Shown: piece after piece, positions 42,330 through 54,506 of the stretch
Numbering within the stretch: position 1 is the stretch's first letter
How the letters are laid out: every line of letters begins with the position of its first letter
From: Liolophura sinensis
Taxonomy: Eukaryota > Mollusca > Polyplacophora > Chitonida > Chitonidae
Length of the DNA stretch: 64,000 nucleotides
Direction of reading: 5' to 3'
Assembly (NCBI RefSeq): GCF_032854445.1
Contig: NC_088305.1
Location: 24,959,400 to 25,023,399, forward strand
Program-made: the position numbers and the translations under genes
Notes under the pieces: generated by a model
Seen by the model: only the letters and a program-made list of their open reading frames with translations
What the model was told of the DNA's origin: nothing
Database searches by the model: none

Positions 42330-44170
42330 AGTGAACAAGTATCGTATTACTTATTCCTTTAATATCTAATTAGTTACTGCCAGACATCTTTATTACTTGT
42401 CCTTTTCAATACCTAAATAGTTACTGTAAGGCATCTTATTATTTGTCCTTTTCAATAGCTACATAGTTACTGTCAGGCATCTTAATACTTATACTTTCCA
42501 ATAGATAATTAGTTACTGTAAGAAATCTTATCACTTGTTCTATTTAGTAGCTAATTAGTTACTGTAAGAAATCTTATCACTTGTTCTTTTTAGTAGCTAA
42601 TTAGTTACTGTAAGAAATCTTATTACTTGTTCTTTTTAGTAGCTAATTAGTTACTGTATGAAATCTTATGACTTGTTCTTTTTAGTACGTAACTAGTTAC
42701 GGTAAGGCATCTCATTACTTGTCGTTTTCAATAGCTAATTAGTTACGGTCAGGCATCTCATTACTTGTTCTTTCCAATAGATAATTAGTTACTGGCCGGG
42801 GTCTTATTACTTGTTCTTTTTAATACCTGATTAGCTACTGTCAGACATCTTATTACTTGTTCTTTTTAATAGCTAATTAGTTACTGTAAGAAATCTTATC
42901 ACTTGTTCTTTTTAGTAGATAATTAGTTACTGTCAGGCATCTTATTACTTGTTCTTTCTAATAGCTAATTGGTTACTGTCAGGCATCTCATTACTTGTTC
43001 TTTTCAATAGCTAATTAGTTACTGTCCGGCGTCTTATTACTTGTTCTTTTTAATACCTGATTAGCTACTCTAAGACATCTTATTATTTGTCCTTTTCAAT
43101 AGCTAATTAGTTACTATCGGACATCTTATTACTTGTTCTGTTTAATACCTGATTAGCTACCGTCAAACATGATATCACTTGATCTTTATAATAGCTAATT
43201 AGTTACTGTCAAACATCGTATCACTTGTTCTTTTTAATAGCTAATTAGTTACTGTCAGACATCTTATTACTTGTTCTTTTTAGGAGCTAATTAGTTACTG
43301 TAAGAAACCTGATCACTTGTTCTGTTAAGTAGGTAACTAGTTACTGTAAGGCATCTTATTATTTGTTATTTTCAACAGATAATTAGTTACTGTAAGAAAT
43401 CTTATCACTTGTTCTTTTTAGTAGGTAACTAGTTACAGTAAGGCATCTCATTACTTGTCCTTTTCAATATCTAATTAGTTATTGTCCGGCATCTTATTGC
43501 TTTTTCTTTCTAATAGCTAATTAGTTACTGTCAGGCATTTCATTACTTGTTCTTTTTTATAGCTAATTAGCTACTGTTAAACATCCTATCACTTGTTCTT
43601 TTTAATAGCTAATTAGTTACTGTCAGTCATCTTATTACTTGTTCTGTTTAATACCTGATTAGCTACTGTTAAACATCCTATGACTTGTCCTTTTTTAGTT
43701 AATTAGTTAATTTAGTAAATTAGTTGATTTAGCTAATTAGTTATTGTCCGGAGTCTTATTACTAGTTTTTTAGTAGCTAATTAGTTACTGTAAGAAATTT
43801 TATCACTTGTTCTTTTTAGTAGGTAACTAGTTACTGTAAGACATCTTATTATTTGTCCTTTTCAATAGCTAATTAGTTACTGTAGGACATCTTTTTACTT
43901 GTTCTTTTTATTACCTGATTAGCTGCTGTGAGACATCTTATCACTTGTTCTTTTTTATAGCTAATTAGTTACTGTCACACATCCTATCACTTGTTCTTTT
44001 TAATAGCTAATTAGTTACTGTCAGACATCTTATTACTTGTTCTTTTTAATACCTGATTAGCTACTGTCAAACATCCTATCACTTGTCCTTTTTAATAGCT
44101 AATTAGTTACTGTCAGACACCTTATTACTTGTCCCTTTTAATTGCTAATTAGTTACTGTCAGACATCTTG
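42330..44170 (+). repeat. Satellite array, 46-bp unit, ~40 copies
   Basis: The unit is close to ATAGCTAATTAGTTACTGTC, AGGCATCTTATTACTTG and TTCTTTTTA. GCTAATTAGTTACTGT is the most constant core, and variants (GCATC/ACATC, GTAAGAAATC, CCTGATTAGCTAC) alternate, suggesting a higher-order order. It begins about 200 bases past the clusterin-like stop codon and may fall in the 3' untranslated region or just beyond. No poly(A) signal is clear before it. Confidence 0.93.
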
Positions 44171-44174
44171 TAAA

Positions 44175-44660
44175 ATAAGACCCTCACTGCATGAGGTCGT
44201 ACTGCATCGATAAAACATGTGGCCATTCGCCAACATTTTGCCCTCTATGATGTAATCTTCAATATATGAGTAAACCCGCAGGACAAATAAATACATTTGT
44301 AGTCTGCTAATGACCGTATGTTAATTCAACCAATTTTAGTCGAGCAAATCTCCTAACATACATAACCTGCTGTGTGTAACTAACACGACTGTAACCGGTG
44401 GATCCGGGGTTCAACTGCAAGTCTAGGCATACCGACATATGGAATTTTAAACTCTTTTGAGGTTATCGCTACCTTGCTGGGTTATCACTACCTTGCTTGG
44501 TTCTCATGGTATGAAGAATAAATCATGGACTGTTGTCCGTATAATGTGGCTGGATGCGACATAGTGTTCCAGTGAGGCAGCACTAAAAAGATGTGGACAC
44601 TGGTCACAGGAAGACACAGGCGTGATGTGAAGCGATCTATCATACATACAAAGGAGCGAG
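44175..44660. other. No gene; decayed SINE-B at 44395-44600
   Basis: GACTGTAACCGGTGGATCCGG, ATAATGTGGCTGGATGCGAC and CAGTGAGGCAGCACTAAAAAG resemble a degraded + strand SINE-B. An AATAAATAC at 44285 could serve as a poly(A) signal if transcription runs through the array. Confidence 0.45.
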
Positions 44661-44664
44661 ACTA

Positions 44665-44850
44665 ATTCAAACCCGGTCGCTGTGAGTTCAAGTCCAGCTT
44701 GTGCTGGTTCCTCTCCGGCCGTAAGTGGGAACGTCTGTCAGCAACCTGCAGATGGTCGTGGGTTCCTCTCGGGCTCTGTCCGGTTTCCTGCCACCATAAT
44801 GTTGGCCGCCGTCGTATATGTGCGGCGTAAACACACCGAACAGGAAAATA
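44665..44850 (+). mobile_element. SINE-A, tail partly deleted
   Basis: CCGGTCGCTGTGAGTTCAAG, TCCGGCCGTAAGTGGGAACG and GGCCGCCGTCGTATATGTGC run straight into GGCGTAAACACACCGAAC, so about 15 bases of the tail are missing. Confidence 0.85.
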
Positions 44851-45029
44851 GACACTCTCTTCTTCGGGCTACAGGAAAACCATTCGGACAACCGAAAATT
44901 AAGAAGCGGATTGCCAAAGGATGACCACAAAAAATACTTTTTGACCACTGAAACTATATTGCACAGCTTCAGGGCAGGAGTTTTCTTTAGAAAAAGCCCC
45001 AAACTTAGGTAGGAAAAACGTCTCCGAAT

Positions 45030-45115
45030 CATTAGAGGAACCTCCGTGGCCCAGTGGTTAGTGTGCTTAAGGCAGCACAATGGCCCAGAAACCTATCACC
45101 AATCAATCAGCCAAT
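45030..45115 (+). mobile_element. SINE-A head fragment
   Basis: GAGGAACCTCCGTGGCCCAG, GTTAGTGTGCTTAAGGCAGC and CCTATCACCAATC. Confidence 0.7.
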
Positions 45116-45369
45116 CAGTCGCGATTTCAATTTCGCATGGATGGAAAATGCAGGTACACATTTTAATTAAATTATTGCTAAGTTAAAACAAAGGCGCACT
45201 TTTTCATCTCGGATGTCGACCTGAAAGTGTGAAGCAATGAAGGTGTTCAAATCCATGCGCCACTAAGAACTGCGGTATATTCTGCGTATGTAAGTATGTA
45301 CAGTAGTACAGGCTACAGGCTCAAAAAAAAAACTGCAGATTTCACGGTTACCTCAACTAGAGATGCCCA

Positions 45370-46190
45370 TGACGTGACGTATAGTCACAGCTGAGCGAAA
45401 CTGTAGATCCGATAACTCAGCCCTCTAGAGTGATGTAGTTGCCCCAGCTGAACAAAACAAGGAGACGCAGCGATTATCCGATGCTCATGAGGTGACTTAG
45501 CGGAAATAGGAGTCCGGCTCGGCCAACCCAGACCCCTGGCGTGATTACATGTACATCAGCTGAACGGAACTGGGGGTCCGACATGGTCATACCAGTCCTA
45601 CGACGTGACGTAGTTACCACAACTAAATGTACCTGGGGGTCTGCCACGGTCATTTCAGGCCCATGATGTGATGTAGCTACATGTGCCTGCGCTGAACGAA
45701 ACTGGGGATCCGACATGGTCTTCCCACGCCCGTGGGGGGACGTAATTACACGTACATCAGGTGAACGGAACTGGGAGTGCGGCACGGTTAACTCAGGTCC
45801 ATGATGTGACGTAGTTATATGTACTTGAGCTGAAACGAATTGGCAGTCTGACACGATAACCCAAGCCCATGACGTAGTTATATGTACCTGAGCTGAAAGG
45901 AACAGGCAGGCTCTCACGATAACCCAGGGCCATGACGTAGTTACATGTACTTGAGCTGAAAGGAACAGGCAGTCTCATACGATAACCCAGGCCCATGACG
46001 TAGTTACATGTACCTGAGCTGAAAGGAACTGGCAGTCTCACACGATAACCCAGCAATATGACGTAGTTATATGTACCTGGGTTGAACGGAACTTGGGGTC
46101 CGGCACGGTCAACCCTGCCAATGATGTGACGACACAGGCAATGTCACCCCAGGCATGTCAGGCTCATTATGTGACGTAGTCACCTGAAGT
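45370..46190 (+). repeat. Tandem array, 63-bp unit, ~12 copies
   Basis: GACGTAGTTACATGTACCTG, AGCTGAAAGGAACTGGCAG and ACGATAACCCAGGCCCAT recur exactly 63 bases apart at 45871, 45934 and 45997. Earlier units are less regular. ORFs on the minus strand with a 21-residue period come from this. Confidence 0.9.
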
Positions 46191-46199
46191 GGATGGTAA

Positions 46200-48555
46200 T
46201 TGATCTCGAGCTTGGTTTTCGCTGACGATGACGTAATGGAGTTACCGCAATCATTGGATACTAGAGAGCCATGCTAACGAAACTTAATCTATAGTCTCCA
46301 ATAATAATCCTGTACTCACTGAATCACATTTCATGAAACATGAATGATTTTCTTCATAATTAAACGTAAGTTTTTTTTCCCTTTCAGGCAAGAATGTCTC
46401 TGTTTTGATAAATGTGTGTCAGGGACTCGTAAAGTGTAGAACCAAAGCACCCGATTGGCTTGATCGGAAATGATAGCGGTCGCCAGATTTAAAATATATA
46501 CCTTGTCTTCTTAATAAAGATCATTTTATTATTACCCATAATTATTTTAGTAAGATTCTCTTATGATTTACAACAAAGGTAAAAGGTACAACATCAGCTA
46601 CTTCTTGGAAAATTTCGTACAAATTAGATATTTTAGGGTTTTAGGCAACGTACTAAGTAACTGAATAAACATCTTATTTTTTTTTTCAAGTGGTAAAATT
46701 GAAACATTTCCTTTTCATTATATTTTGCGTTATTTCTAAAACCAATTTCTGACAAAATGCATGATATGTACATGAATGGAATAAATGTATTCATAAGATA
46801 AATACATGGGCGGCTATGACTTTTTTTTCTGGCAGATGATTCAGTAGGTGAGTTTTGACATCGAACTCTTTTTCAAACGGTAAAATAATCCCTACTGTAT
46901 CATATGAAGAAAATGTCTAGAATGTTCGGCTCCGTTTGTTGACATGAAAGCAACGATCACTTGCCTCATCTTCTTCTTTCAGGAACTTCTTAGGTGCATA
47001 AACACTCAGACCCCCACCCCCACCCACCCCCGTCCCAAATCTCACCGCACCCACATCCTAGTGCTCTCTATCGTTCTTTTTCTATAAACAACATTGTGTG
47101 AAACTTTTTAAGACACCCAACTTTACAGTAAATGGAATCAAAAAAAGTTGCATCTTTACATGCTTATTACCTGGTCGAGTAGAACGTTTTTGCCTTTCGT
47201 GATAAAACAAGTTCAAAGTTGCAATTTCCCCGTGAGTGACCATTTAATACGTTGCAAAACACAATATGTGCAAAAGTTATTTTCTAAAAAGTCACACTTC
47301 ACGATTAGCTGATTTTAAAAACATACAGGATCCAATCATTCTCAGAATGCTCCATTGTGTCAACAGGAACTGGAATGAACGTGTGAAACACCTGGGTCAC
47401 TCGTACATTTACAGCAGATCAAAGCATGTGGTTCATTAATCAGTTACTGTAACAGGTCACCATTGTGTGGGTGAACGATTCTGGAACTTGGATTGAACAG
47501 TAGATAAATAAATAGTTTTCCACATCTGAAAAAACCAATATATGTTTGTTCATTTATCTGAATGGATCGCAAAAAGAACCTTTCACTTTTAAGACAGCGG
47601 GCAAAGCCAACCGACAATAGCAAATATTTTATTTCAACCTGTGTAGTGCAGCCTTAATGGCAAAATCATGCCGCTGAAAACATGTGTGGCCTATAGGCCA
47701 GTCACCCCGTATTCCGCGCACCTCCCACCCACTCTCCGGGACCAAACGTACATGCCATCTTCCTTCAGGGAGAGCATATTTCAAACTTAAAAATCATTCT
47801 AACATTCCACATAATGCGGGTACATGTCGAATATTTTCTGAAATTTAACATTATTAGCTGTTTTTCGTAAGCAAAAAATTGTTTGATTAGCAAATATCGA
47901 TTTTGGCTAAAAATCTCCAGTATAGTTTAAATGAACGACCAGAGTGTTATAGTCCACAAATCCATTAACACAATGGCTGCGAGAAAGAGGGGTGTGAATT
48001 TTACAGTTAATATTTTATCAAACGATACAGGATCAGTTTGTGAATCAGTGTATACAGTTTAGTCAAAACAAACCATTATCATAATACACATCCCCACGGT
48101 TTGATTTGTTGTATCCTTCAGTACAAACTAAACAAAGGACAAAGAAAGTACATGAGATAAGAAATTAGAAAGCACTGATACGAAGAGAAGCAGTCAATTA
48201 TTTTTATTGATGACGGAACGACGCATTGAAGGGTTTACTCACAAAGCGCTAATGTGTATTGTTTTATGTGTCTCAAAGCTAAAGAATCTGCTACACATTT
48301 AAAGTGTATCTGCATACATATGATATGTGCAAGGCACACATTATTTTCCTGTGCACATTTGTTAATTTACTATGCGCCTGTAATACAGATTTTTGTATTT
48401 TGGCTTATAACGAGTAACCGCCGAATGAATTAAAGCAGTATCCGAAAGCTATAGTTCATGCATGCAAGCTGTGGCTGGAGAGATCAGGCAGGTGCGTCAT
48501 TGTAAAGCACGTGTTTTGTAGTCAACATCTCGTAGACAGCGAGAACTGCCATCGC
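46200..48555. other. AT-rich DNA, no gene seen
   Basis: It has a C-rich tract at 47010-47035 and no repeat I could match. The right part is the 3' flank of the minus-strand gene that ends at 48562. Confidence 0.45.
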
Positions 48556-48561
48556 TGAATG

Positions 48562-51500
48562 TCATCGGTCGGAATCCCCGTACCAGCGATCATACTTCGA
48601 TACCACGTTCCCGTACTGTTCGTTCTTACACCGTCCATGTATTAAGGCGTAAATGATGTTCTTCAGGGTATCTCCGATATTCCCCCGACAACTTCTAACA
48701 GCGCCTATCACACCAGCTGAGGTGTGCCAGTGGAGACTAAATGGGTAAAGTCAAAACATACGGAGATATTTATTTACTTCTTTTATTTATTTATACATTT
48801 ATTTCTTCGATTGGTGTTTTACTCCGTTCTCAAGAATATTTCACTTATACAACGGCGACCAGCAAACCGCGCAGAGCCAGGGGGGGACCCACGACCATCC
48901 GCAGTTGGCTGATAGACCTTCTCAACATATACAATCCAAGCCATATGTCCGACATTCGTGTCCCACTCGACGACCCAAAATACGGGGTTTAAGTCGATAA
49001 TTGTAAGATCCTTTCCACAACAACACCAGTTACCAAAGAAATATGAATGGGTTAATACAGTGATAGTAAATAAAGCAGGCCATATGTGAGTGAGATCCAG
49101 TCGATACTTTTCAGTGATGCAAGGAAGAGAGTTTACAGTATAAACATGTGATTCGAATCAACTTTCAAACCAGAGGTCCGTGAGAAATTTTCAGATCGAA
49201 CACAAAACAAGTATCTCAGCTGCCTTTTTATTGTTACATTAACTGTTTATAAAAGCGGAATTTGATACAGCTTTGATATAGAGGTCTTCAACGGTCTGTC
49301 CTTATTTTTGTCAGAGTGTTATACTTGTGACCGAATTTATAAAACTCAGAATTAAAGCGTTTGGTGGAGTATTTTGGACACTGGAGTATTTTTTAACTAA
49401 ACGTTTGTGACGCAGAGAGAATATCACATCTTTAAGAAAACGCTCTCTAAATCTGGCCCTAGATTTCTAGTCTATAGTTAGGGGAGCTAACTTGTGGAGC
49501 GCTAACTTTCATGAGACGTAAATACAAAACAATCAAGAACACTTATTCCTCAACCCCAACCCCCACCTCCGTCACCCGAAGAAGGTATAAGATAACTTCA
49601 TTTTGACCTTTGTGTCGTTTGGGGTGGGTGGTATGGGTGGGGGAGGGGGTGGTTTGGTTGTGAGGAATTTAAATGTACACTGAACAGGTTTACTGTTGCC
49701 TTTCAACACCTGTGGATAGAACATTGATCTGTCTTATCTGAATGTAATCTGGATTTATTTAGTTATTTATTTATTGGATTGGCGTTCCGCGACGTACACG
49801 AGAATATTTCACTATACAGTCATGCGAAGGCGGCCAGCATTATAGTGGGAGGCAATCGGGCAGAGAACGAGGGAAATTCACGACCATCTGCATGTCGTTG
49901 GAAAGCCTTCCCCCATAAGACCGGAGAGGAAACCAGCATTACATAGGTTTGAACGCACAACGATCGTATTGGTGAGGAGATCATTGTGCTGCATTTGTGC
50001 ACTAACACGCCAACCGTCTGTAAATAAATTAAGACAGCTGGCTATGTATCTACGCGTGCTTACGGACAAATCGTCTCGTAGAATGTCTCCCAGTCTCTCG
50101 TAGAATTCACTTCAATCATGGTGGTATATCGAGCAACAGAGTGAGTGATCAGGCAGTCCCAGATTTCAGCACTGCTATCGTTGAAACACGAAGCTCCTCT
50201 AACATAAACTGGGGAATAAATAAACAAATACAGGTGCATTCACAAGTATACCGGAATTTGTCAGTTATGGCCAGCTATGACCAGTCTGTCTAACTAAATC
50301 AGTCTGTTAGTGAGAATGATGGTTTCTAAAAGTACCAAGGCCACTACCATTCAATCTTTGTAATTAATTATTTTTTCCACGTTTTTGTTATTTCGTTATT
50401 AATTCACTTTAGAAAAAACTGAGTTAAGCCAGCGTGTTTTGAGACAAGGCAGTTTTAAAGAAGCACCCCTCACATAAACTGGAGAACAAACATATAAATA
50501 CAGATACATTTACTAGTATACCAGAATTTGACAGTTATTGTTACTTATGACATATTTTAACTGAGTCAGTCTGCTCGTGAGAATGATGATTTCGAAAAGT
50601 ACTGAGGCCACTACCATTCAATCTTTGTAATTAATTGTTTTTTCCACTTTTTTGTTATTTGGTTATCAATTCACTATATGTAAACTGAGAAAAAGCAACG
50701 TGCTTTGCGACAACATATGAGACAATTTCAAAGGTCTGTAATTGTGTACGTCCACCACTATCACTCAATAATGGTAGTGTATATGCGGATAGAATCGTGG
50801 AAGATAATAGATTCAGATCTTAAGAGCGTTCAGAAATCATGGAGGAAAATAGACTCAGATCTTCAGAACGTTCAGAAATCATGGCGGACAATAGACTCAA
50901 GTCTTCAGAACATTCAGAAATCATGGAGGGCAATAGACTCAAGTCTTCAGAACGTTCAGAAATCATGGAGGGCAATAGACTCAAGTCTTCAGAACGTTCA
51001 GAAATCATGCAGGACAATAGACTCAGATCTTCAGAACGTTCAGAAATCATGGAGGACAATAGACTCAAGTCTTCAGAAGGTTCAGAAATGACGAAGGACA
51101 ATAGACTCAAGTCTTCAGAACGTTAAGAAATCATGGAGGACAATAAACTCAAGTCTTCAGAAGGTTCAGAAATCATGGAGGACAATAGACTCAAGTCTTC
51201 AGAAGGTTCAAAAATCATGGCGGACAATAGACTCAAGTCTTCAGAACGTTCAGAAATCATGGAGGACAATAGACTTCTTCAGAACGTTAAGAAATCATGG
51301 CGGACAATAGACTCAAGTCTTCAGAACGTTAAGAAATCATGGAGGACAATAGACTCAAGTCTTCAGAACGTTCAGAAATCATGGAGGACAATAGTCTTCT
51401 TCAGAACGTTCAGAAATCATGCAGGACAATAGACTCAAGTCTTCAGAAGGTTCAGAAATGACGAAGGACAATAGACTCAAGTCTTCAGAACGTTAAGAAA

Positions 51501-52978
51501 TCATGGTAGACAATAAACTCAAGTCTTCAGAAGGTTCAGAAATCATGGAGGACAATAGACTCAAGTCTTCAGAACGTTCAGAAATCATGGAGGACAATAG
51601 ACTCAAGTCTTCAGAACGTTCAGAAATCATGGAGGACAATAGACTTCTTCAGAACGTTAAGAAATCACGGTGGACAATAAACTCAAGTCTTCAGAACGTT
51701 AAGAAATCATGGAGGACAATTGACTCAAGTCTTCAGAAGGTTCAGAAATCACGAAGGACAAAAGACTCAAGTCTTCAGAACGTTCAGAAATCATGGAGGA
51801 CAATAAACTCAAGTCTTCAGAAGGTTCAGAAATCATGGAGGACAATAGACTCAAGTCTTCAGAACGTTCAGAAATCATGGAGGACAACAGACTCAAGTCT
51901 TCAGAACGTTCAGAAATCATGGAGGACAATAGACTTCTTCAGAACGTTAAGAAATCATGGCGGACAATAAACTCAAGTCTTCAGAACGTTAAGAAATCAT
52001 GGAGGACAATAGACTCAAGTCTTCAGAACGTTAAGAAATCATGGAGGACAATAGTCTTCTTCAGAACGTTCAGAAATCATGAAGGACAAAAGACTGAAGT
52101 CTTCAGAAGGCTCAGAAATCACGGAGTACAATAGACTCAAGTCTTCAGAACGTTAAGAAATCATGGAGGACAATAAACTCAAGTCCTCAGAACATTCAGA
52201 AATCATGGAGGAGAATAGGCTTCTTCAGAAGGTTCAGAAATCATGGAGGACAAAAGACTCAAGTCTTCAGAAGGTTCAGAAATCACGGAGGACAATAGAC
52301 TCAAGTCTTCAGAACGTTAAGAAATCATGGAGGACAATAAACTCAAGTCCTCAAAACGTTCAGAAATCATGGAGAACAAAAGACTCAAGTCTTCAGAACG
52401 TTCAGAAATCACTGAGGACAATAAACTCAAGTCCTCAGAACGTTCAGAATCATGGAGGACAATAAACTCAAGTCCTCAGAACGTTCAGAATCATGGAGAA
52501 CAATAGACTAACATTTTCAGGATTATCAAGAATCATGGAGGAGGACAGACTCAAATCTTCAGGAGTTTCAATTCGTGAAATGGTTTCAATACTCAGTTAC
52601 CTCCCACTAATTCAGTGACAACGCCAACTGTATGTCGACTACATGTAGGTTCTCTGTTTCGTCTCTCGGTCGCTACAGGAACCGCCTAAATATCTGTTTA
52701 AGTCAGTTTTCTCTGCATGTTTTACAGCCGTTACCCTGCCATTCTAGGACTGTCTCTCACTGACTGAAGCTAAATCTTTTAGTTTCTACCCCACACTTTT
52801 CCACACTGTGAAAACCTCTCAACCACTAACTCACTGAACATGTAAATCCTTACCTTCTCTATGGTCAGAAGCCTGTAAAGGCGATCCGCGTGCTCTCTTG
52901 ATCGTAACCTTGCATGCTTAGGAAGGATTCGTCTTCTGGACAATCTTCGATTAGCTCCGACAAACAATTTTCATAATC
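48562..52978 (-). CDS. Unrecognised protein gene, last three exons seen
   Basis: Exons on the complement: 52978-52909, 50208-50064 and 48736-48562, with matching phases (1, then 2). The first gives DYENCLSELIEDCPEDESFL. The second follows the acceptor TTTATTTATTCCCCAG, gives GASCFNDSSAEIWDCLITHS and ends ETIC at GTAAGC. The third gives GVIGAVRSCRGNIGDTLKN and KNEQYGNVVSKYDRWYGDSD to a TGA at 48562. Cysteines sit in pairs about 8-12 residues apart, as in small secreted proteins. The first donor (GTTACG) is weak; a stronger GTAAGG lies 46 bases on but the frame hits TGA first, so that exon end is uncertain. Upstream exons are unknown. The signal-peptide exon at 54507-54555 is on the right strand, but its phase (1) does not fit the phase-0 acceptor at 52978, so another exon would be needed. 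No known domain recognised. Confidence 0.55.
48765..48915 (-). mobile_element. SINE-A, 3' part
   Basis: TTTATTTCTTCGATTGGTGTT, the complement of the tail, and GACCCACGACCATCCGCAG. It lies in the last intron, about 30 bases upstream of exon 48736-48562. Confidence 0.8.
48920..49750. other. Intron DNA, nothing further seen
   Basis: A G-rich tract (GGGTGGTATGGGTGGGGGAGG) lies at 49626-49650. No exon. Confidence 0.4.
49755..50020 (-). mobile_element. SINE-A, near full length, degraded
   Basis: TTTATTGGATTGGCGTTCCGC, GGCCAGCATTATAGTGGGAGG and AAGACCGGAGAGGAAACCAGC, with a worn head ending near 50020. It lies 44 bases past the donor of exon 50208-50064. Confidence 0.8.
50210..50680. repeat. Tandem duplication of ~265 bp in the intron
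   Basis: 50205-50400 and 50472-50660 match: CATAAACTGGGGAATAAA versus CATAAACTGGAGAACAAA, and GGCCACTACCATTCAATCTT in both. The duplicate includes the acceptor of exon 50208-50064, so a decoy acceptor exists at about 50480. Confidence 0.75.
50797..52515 (+). repeat. Minisatellite, 42-bp unit, ~40 copies
   Basis: The unit is AATAGACTCAAGTCTTCAG, AACGTTCAGAAATCATGG and AGGAC. Shortened units (AATAGACTTCTTCAGAACG) recur at roughly even intervals, giving a higher-order pattern. 42 is divisible by three, so 14-residue repeats (MEDNRLKSSERSEI) open up on both strands. The array lies inside an intron of the minus-strand gene and I regard it as non-coding. Confidence 0.93.
52520..52905. other. Intron DNA, no further exon
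   Basis: A good donor word, GTAAGG, is found on the complement at about 52853, but the frame leading to it is broken by TGA. Confidence 0.4.
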
Positions 52979-52984
52979 CTGGTA

Positions 52985-53450
52985 GACAATTGAGTTAAAA
53001 CGAACAGTATGGTGTACATGTCGTTTTTCCAGACCGTTGTTATAGTCTTTTCAACTGTTTGACGAAACTAGTAAACTTACTGTAAATACACTGTCATTAC
53101 AATTTTGTATTTTACTGAAAATTTGCTGGCAGATTATGTTATAGTGTATTTCCCTATAGATAAGCATCTCTCTTTTGAATGTAAATAACCTGTATCAGCC
53201 AGACGCATGCAATTAAATAGACAAGGTGTTGTCTAAGTACAACAAAGTCTCCTTCGCCATCAAAGTGCTATATAATGCCAGTCATATATAAACCATCATG
53301 GTGTAAAGTTACAGGAGAAATGTGTCCGCAAATCGATGGTAAGTCACTTCCTTAAACCTACTGCAGGTACTTGCGTTTGTACAATGTGTTTGTAGATCTA
53401 CTGGGTTAATCATTGTATTTTTGTATATACAGTACTTTTTCTGCCGTAAA
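52985..53450. other. No exon called
   Basis: On the complement a frame joined to exon 52978 stays open back to about 53060 (NNGLEKRHVHHTVRFNSIV), so the exon could start further upstream if the acceptor at 52979 is not used. On the + strand TATATAAA at 53285-53292 and ATGTGTCCGCAAATCGATG next to GTAAGT look gene-like but are too close together. Confidence 0.3.
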
Positions 53451-53454
53451 GCAA

Positions 53455-53720
53455 TGCCTGGGGTTTAACGCCGTACAATTTTTCAGTCACATGACGCGGA
53501 ATCATTTAGTGTGTGTCTTCGTGTGGAAATAACGCCAAAGAGCTGCCTCCACTGAGATATCATTCCGTAGACACCAGACAAAACACACCGCCACATTACA
53601 CTGACACTGGTTCACTTAGCTAACCGGTCAGTGCTGGGCACAAAGTGAGGCAGTAACGAGTACCATTCTTAAAGTCTTTGGTGTGACCACACCGGGGTTT
53701 GATGAGCTGTCAATGACACG
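53455..53720 (-). mobile_element. SINE-B, minus strand
   Basis: The + strand starts GGGGTTTAACGCCGTACAA, the reverse of the shared tail, then TGAGATATCATTCCGTAGACAC, ACACCGCCACATTACACTGAC and GTCTTTGGTGTGACCACACC. Confidence 0.75.
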
Positions 53721-53724
53721 TAAG

Positions 53725-54115
53725 TGTCTGTTTACGCAGCATAACGTTCGTTCAAGGCCACAAGCACGTTCTTCACCGATATACAGTGCGCATATCTTTA
53801 CGAAGCACATGGTAATGTTTGGTGGTAAATCGGTGGTTTACCATTGTCACTCCGGCTTCTTTGATGCACAAAAATAATCCACAATGTATAATCAGGTATG
53901 TAACGGTAAAAGATAGTCAAATAAATAGAGCCTTCTATAAACATTGTTCGATTCACATACCATGTGCATATGCGTCATTGCAAACGAAGAGTTACTTGTG
54001 CCAGCTAAACATTCATATATATAATTATACTCTCATAGCCGAGTAGGAAAACGCTGAGCCGAAGTTTTGATGTTTGTCTTCCGGGTTTGTTTGTAACAGG
54101 CTGGTTCAGTGACCA
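53725..54115. other. No gene seen
   Basis: AT-rich DNA. Short overlapping frames only. Confidence 0.4.
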
Positions 54116-54119
54116 AACA

Positions 54120-54365
54120 ATATGTGGATAGCGCGCTAGGTCAGCGTAATAAGCCAAGAGGCTCTAACTAACGCGGTCGCTGTGGGTTCAAGTCCAGCTC
54201 ATGCTGGCTTCCTCTCCAGCCGGACATGAGGAGGTCTTCCAGTAACCTGGGAACGGTTGTGGGTTTCCCCAGGGCTGTGCCTGGTTTCCCCCAACCATAG
54301 TGCTGACCGCTTCGTATATGTGAAATATTCTTGATTACGGCGTAAATCACCAAACAAAAAAATAA
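54120..54365 (+). mobile_element. SINE-A, near full length
   Basis: GATAGCGCGCTAGGTCAGCG, GTGGGTTCAAGTCC (B box), TCTTCCAGTAACCTGGGAAC and the tail TTCTTGATTACGGCGTAAATC. It is the same insertion as the SINE at 10170-10610 and 61660-61908, seen in the inverted copy. Confidence 0.85.
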
Positions 54366-54506
54366 ATTAATTAATATAGCATTTGCAGAGCCATTACAGG
54401 AACAATGAAAAGAGTTTAGAAATATCTACAAAAGAAAATATATAAGAATATTTCTCTGTTGTTTTGAGAAATTTTATTAAGTTAATTGTGACTTTAAACA
54501 GCCTAC

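Noticed and set aside
42330-44170. CRISPR-like appearance: regular short repeats with variable bases between
   Set aside because: The units abut each other with no unique spacers, drift gradually, and sit in a eukaryotic gene environment.
45474-46056. Two minus-strand ORFs of 147 and 87 codons
   Set aside because: They follow the 63-bp array (21-residue period).
50705-52465. Several ORFs of 95-155 codons on both strands
   Set aside because: All are readings of the 42-bp minisatellite inside an intron.
53285-53345. TATATAAA followed by a short ATG exon with a GTAAGT donor
   Set aside because: The ATG is only 28 bases after the TATA box, too close for a normal start, and the six-residue exon has no continuation.
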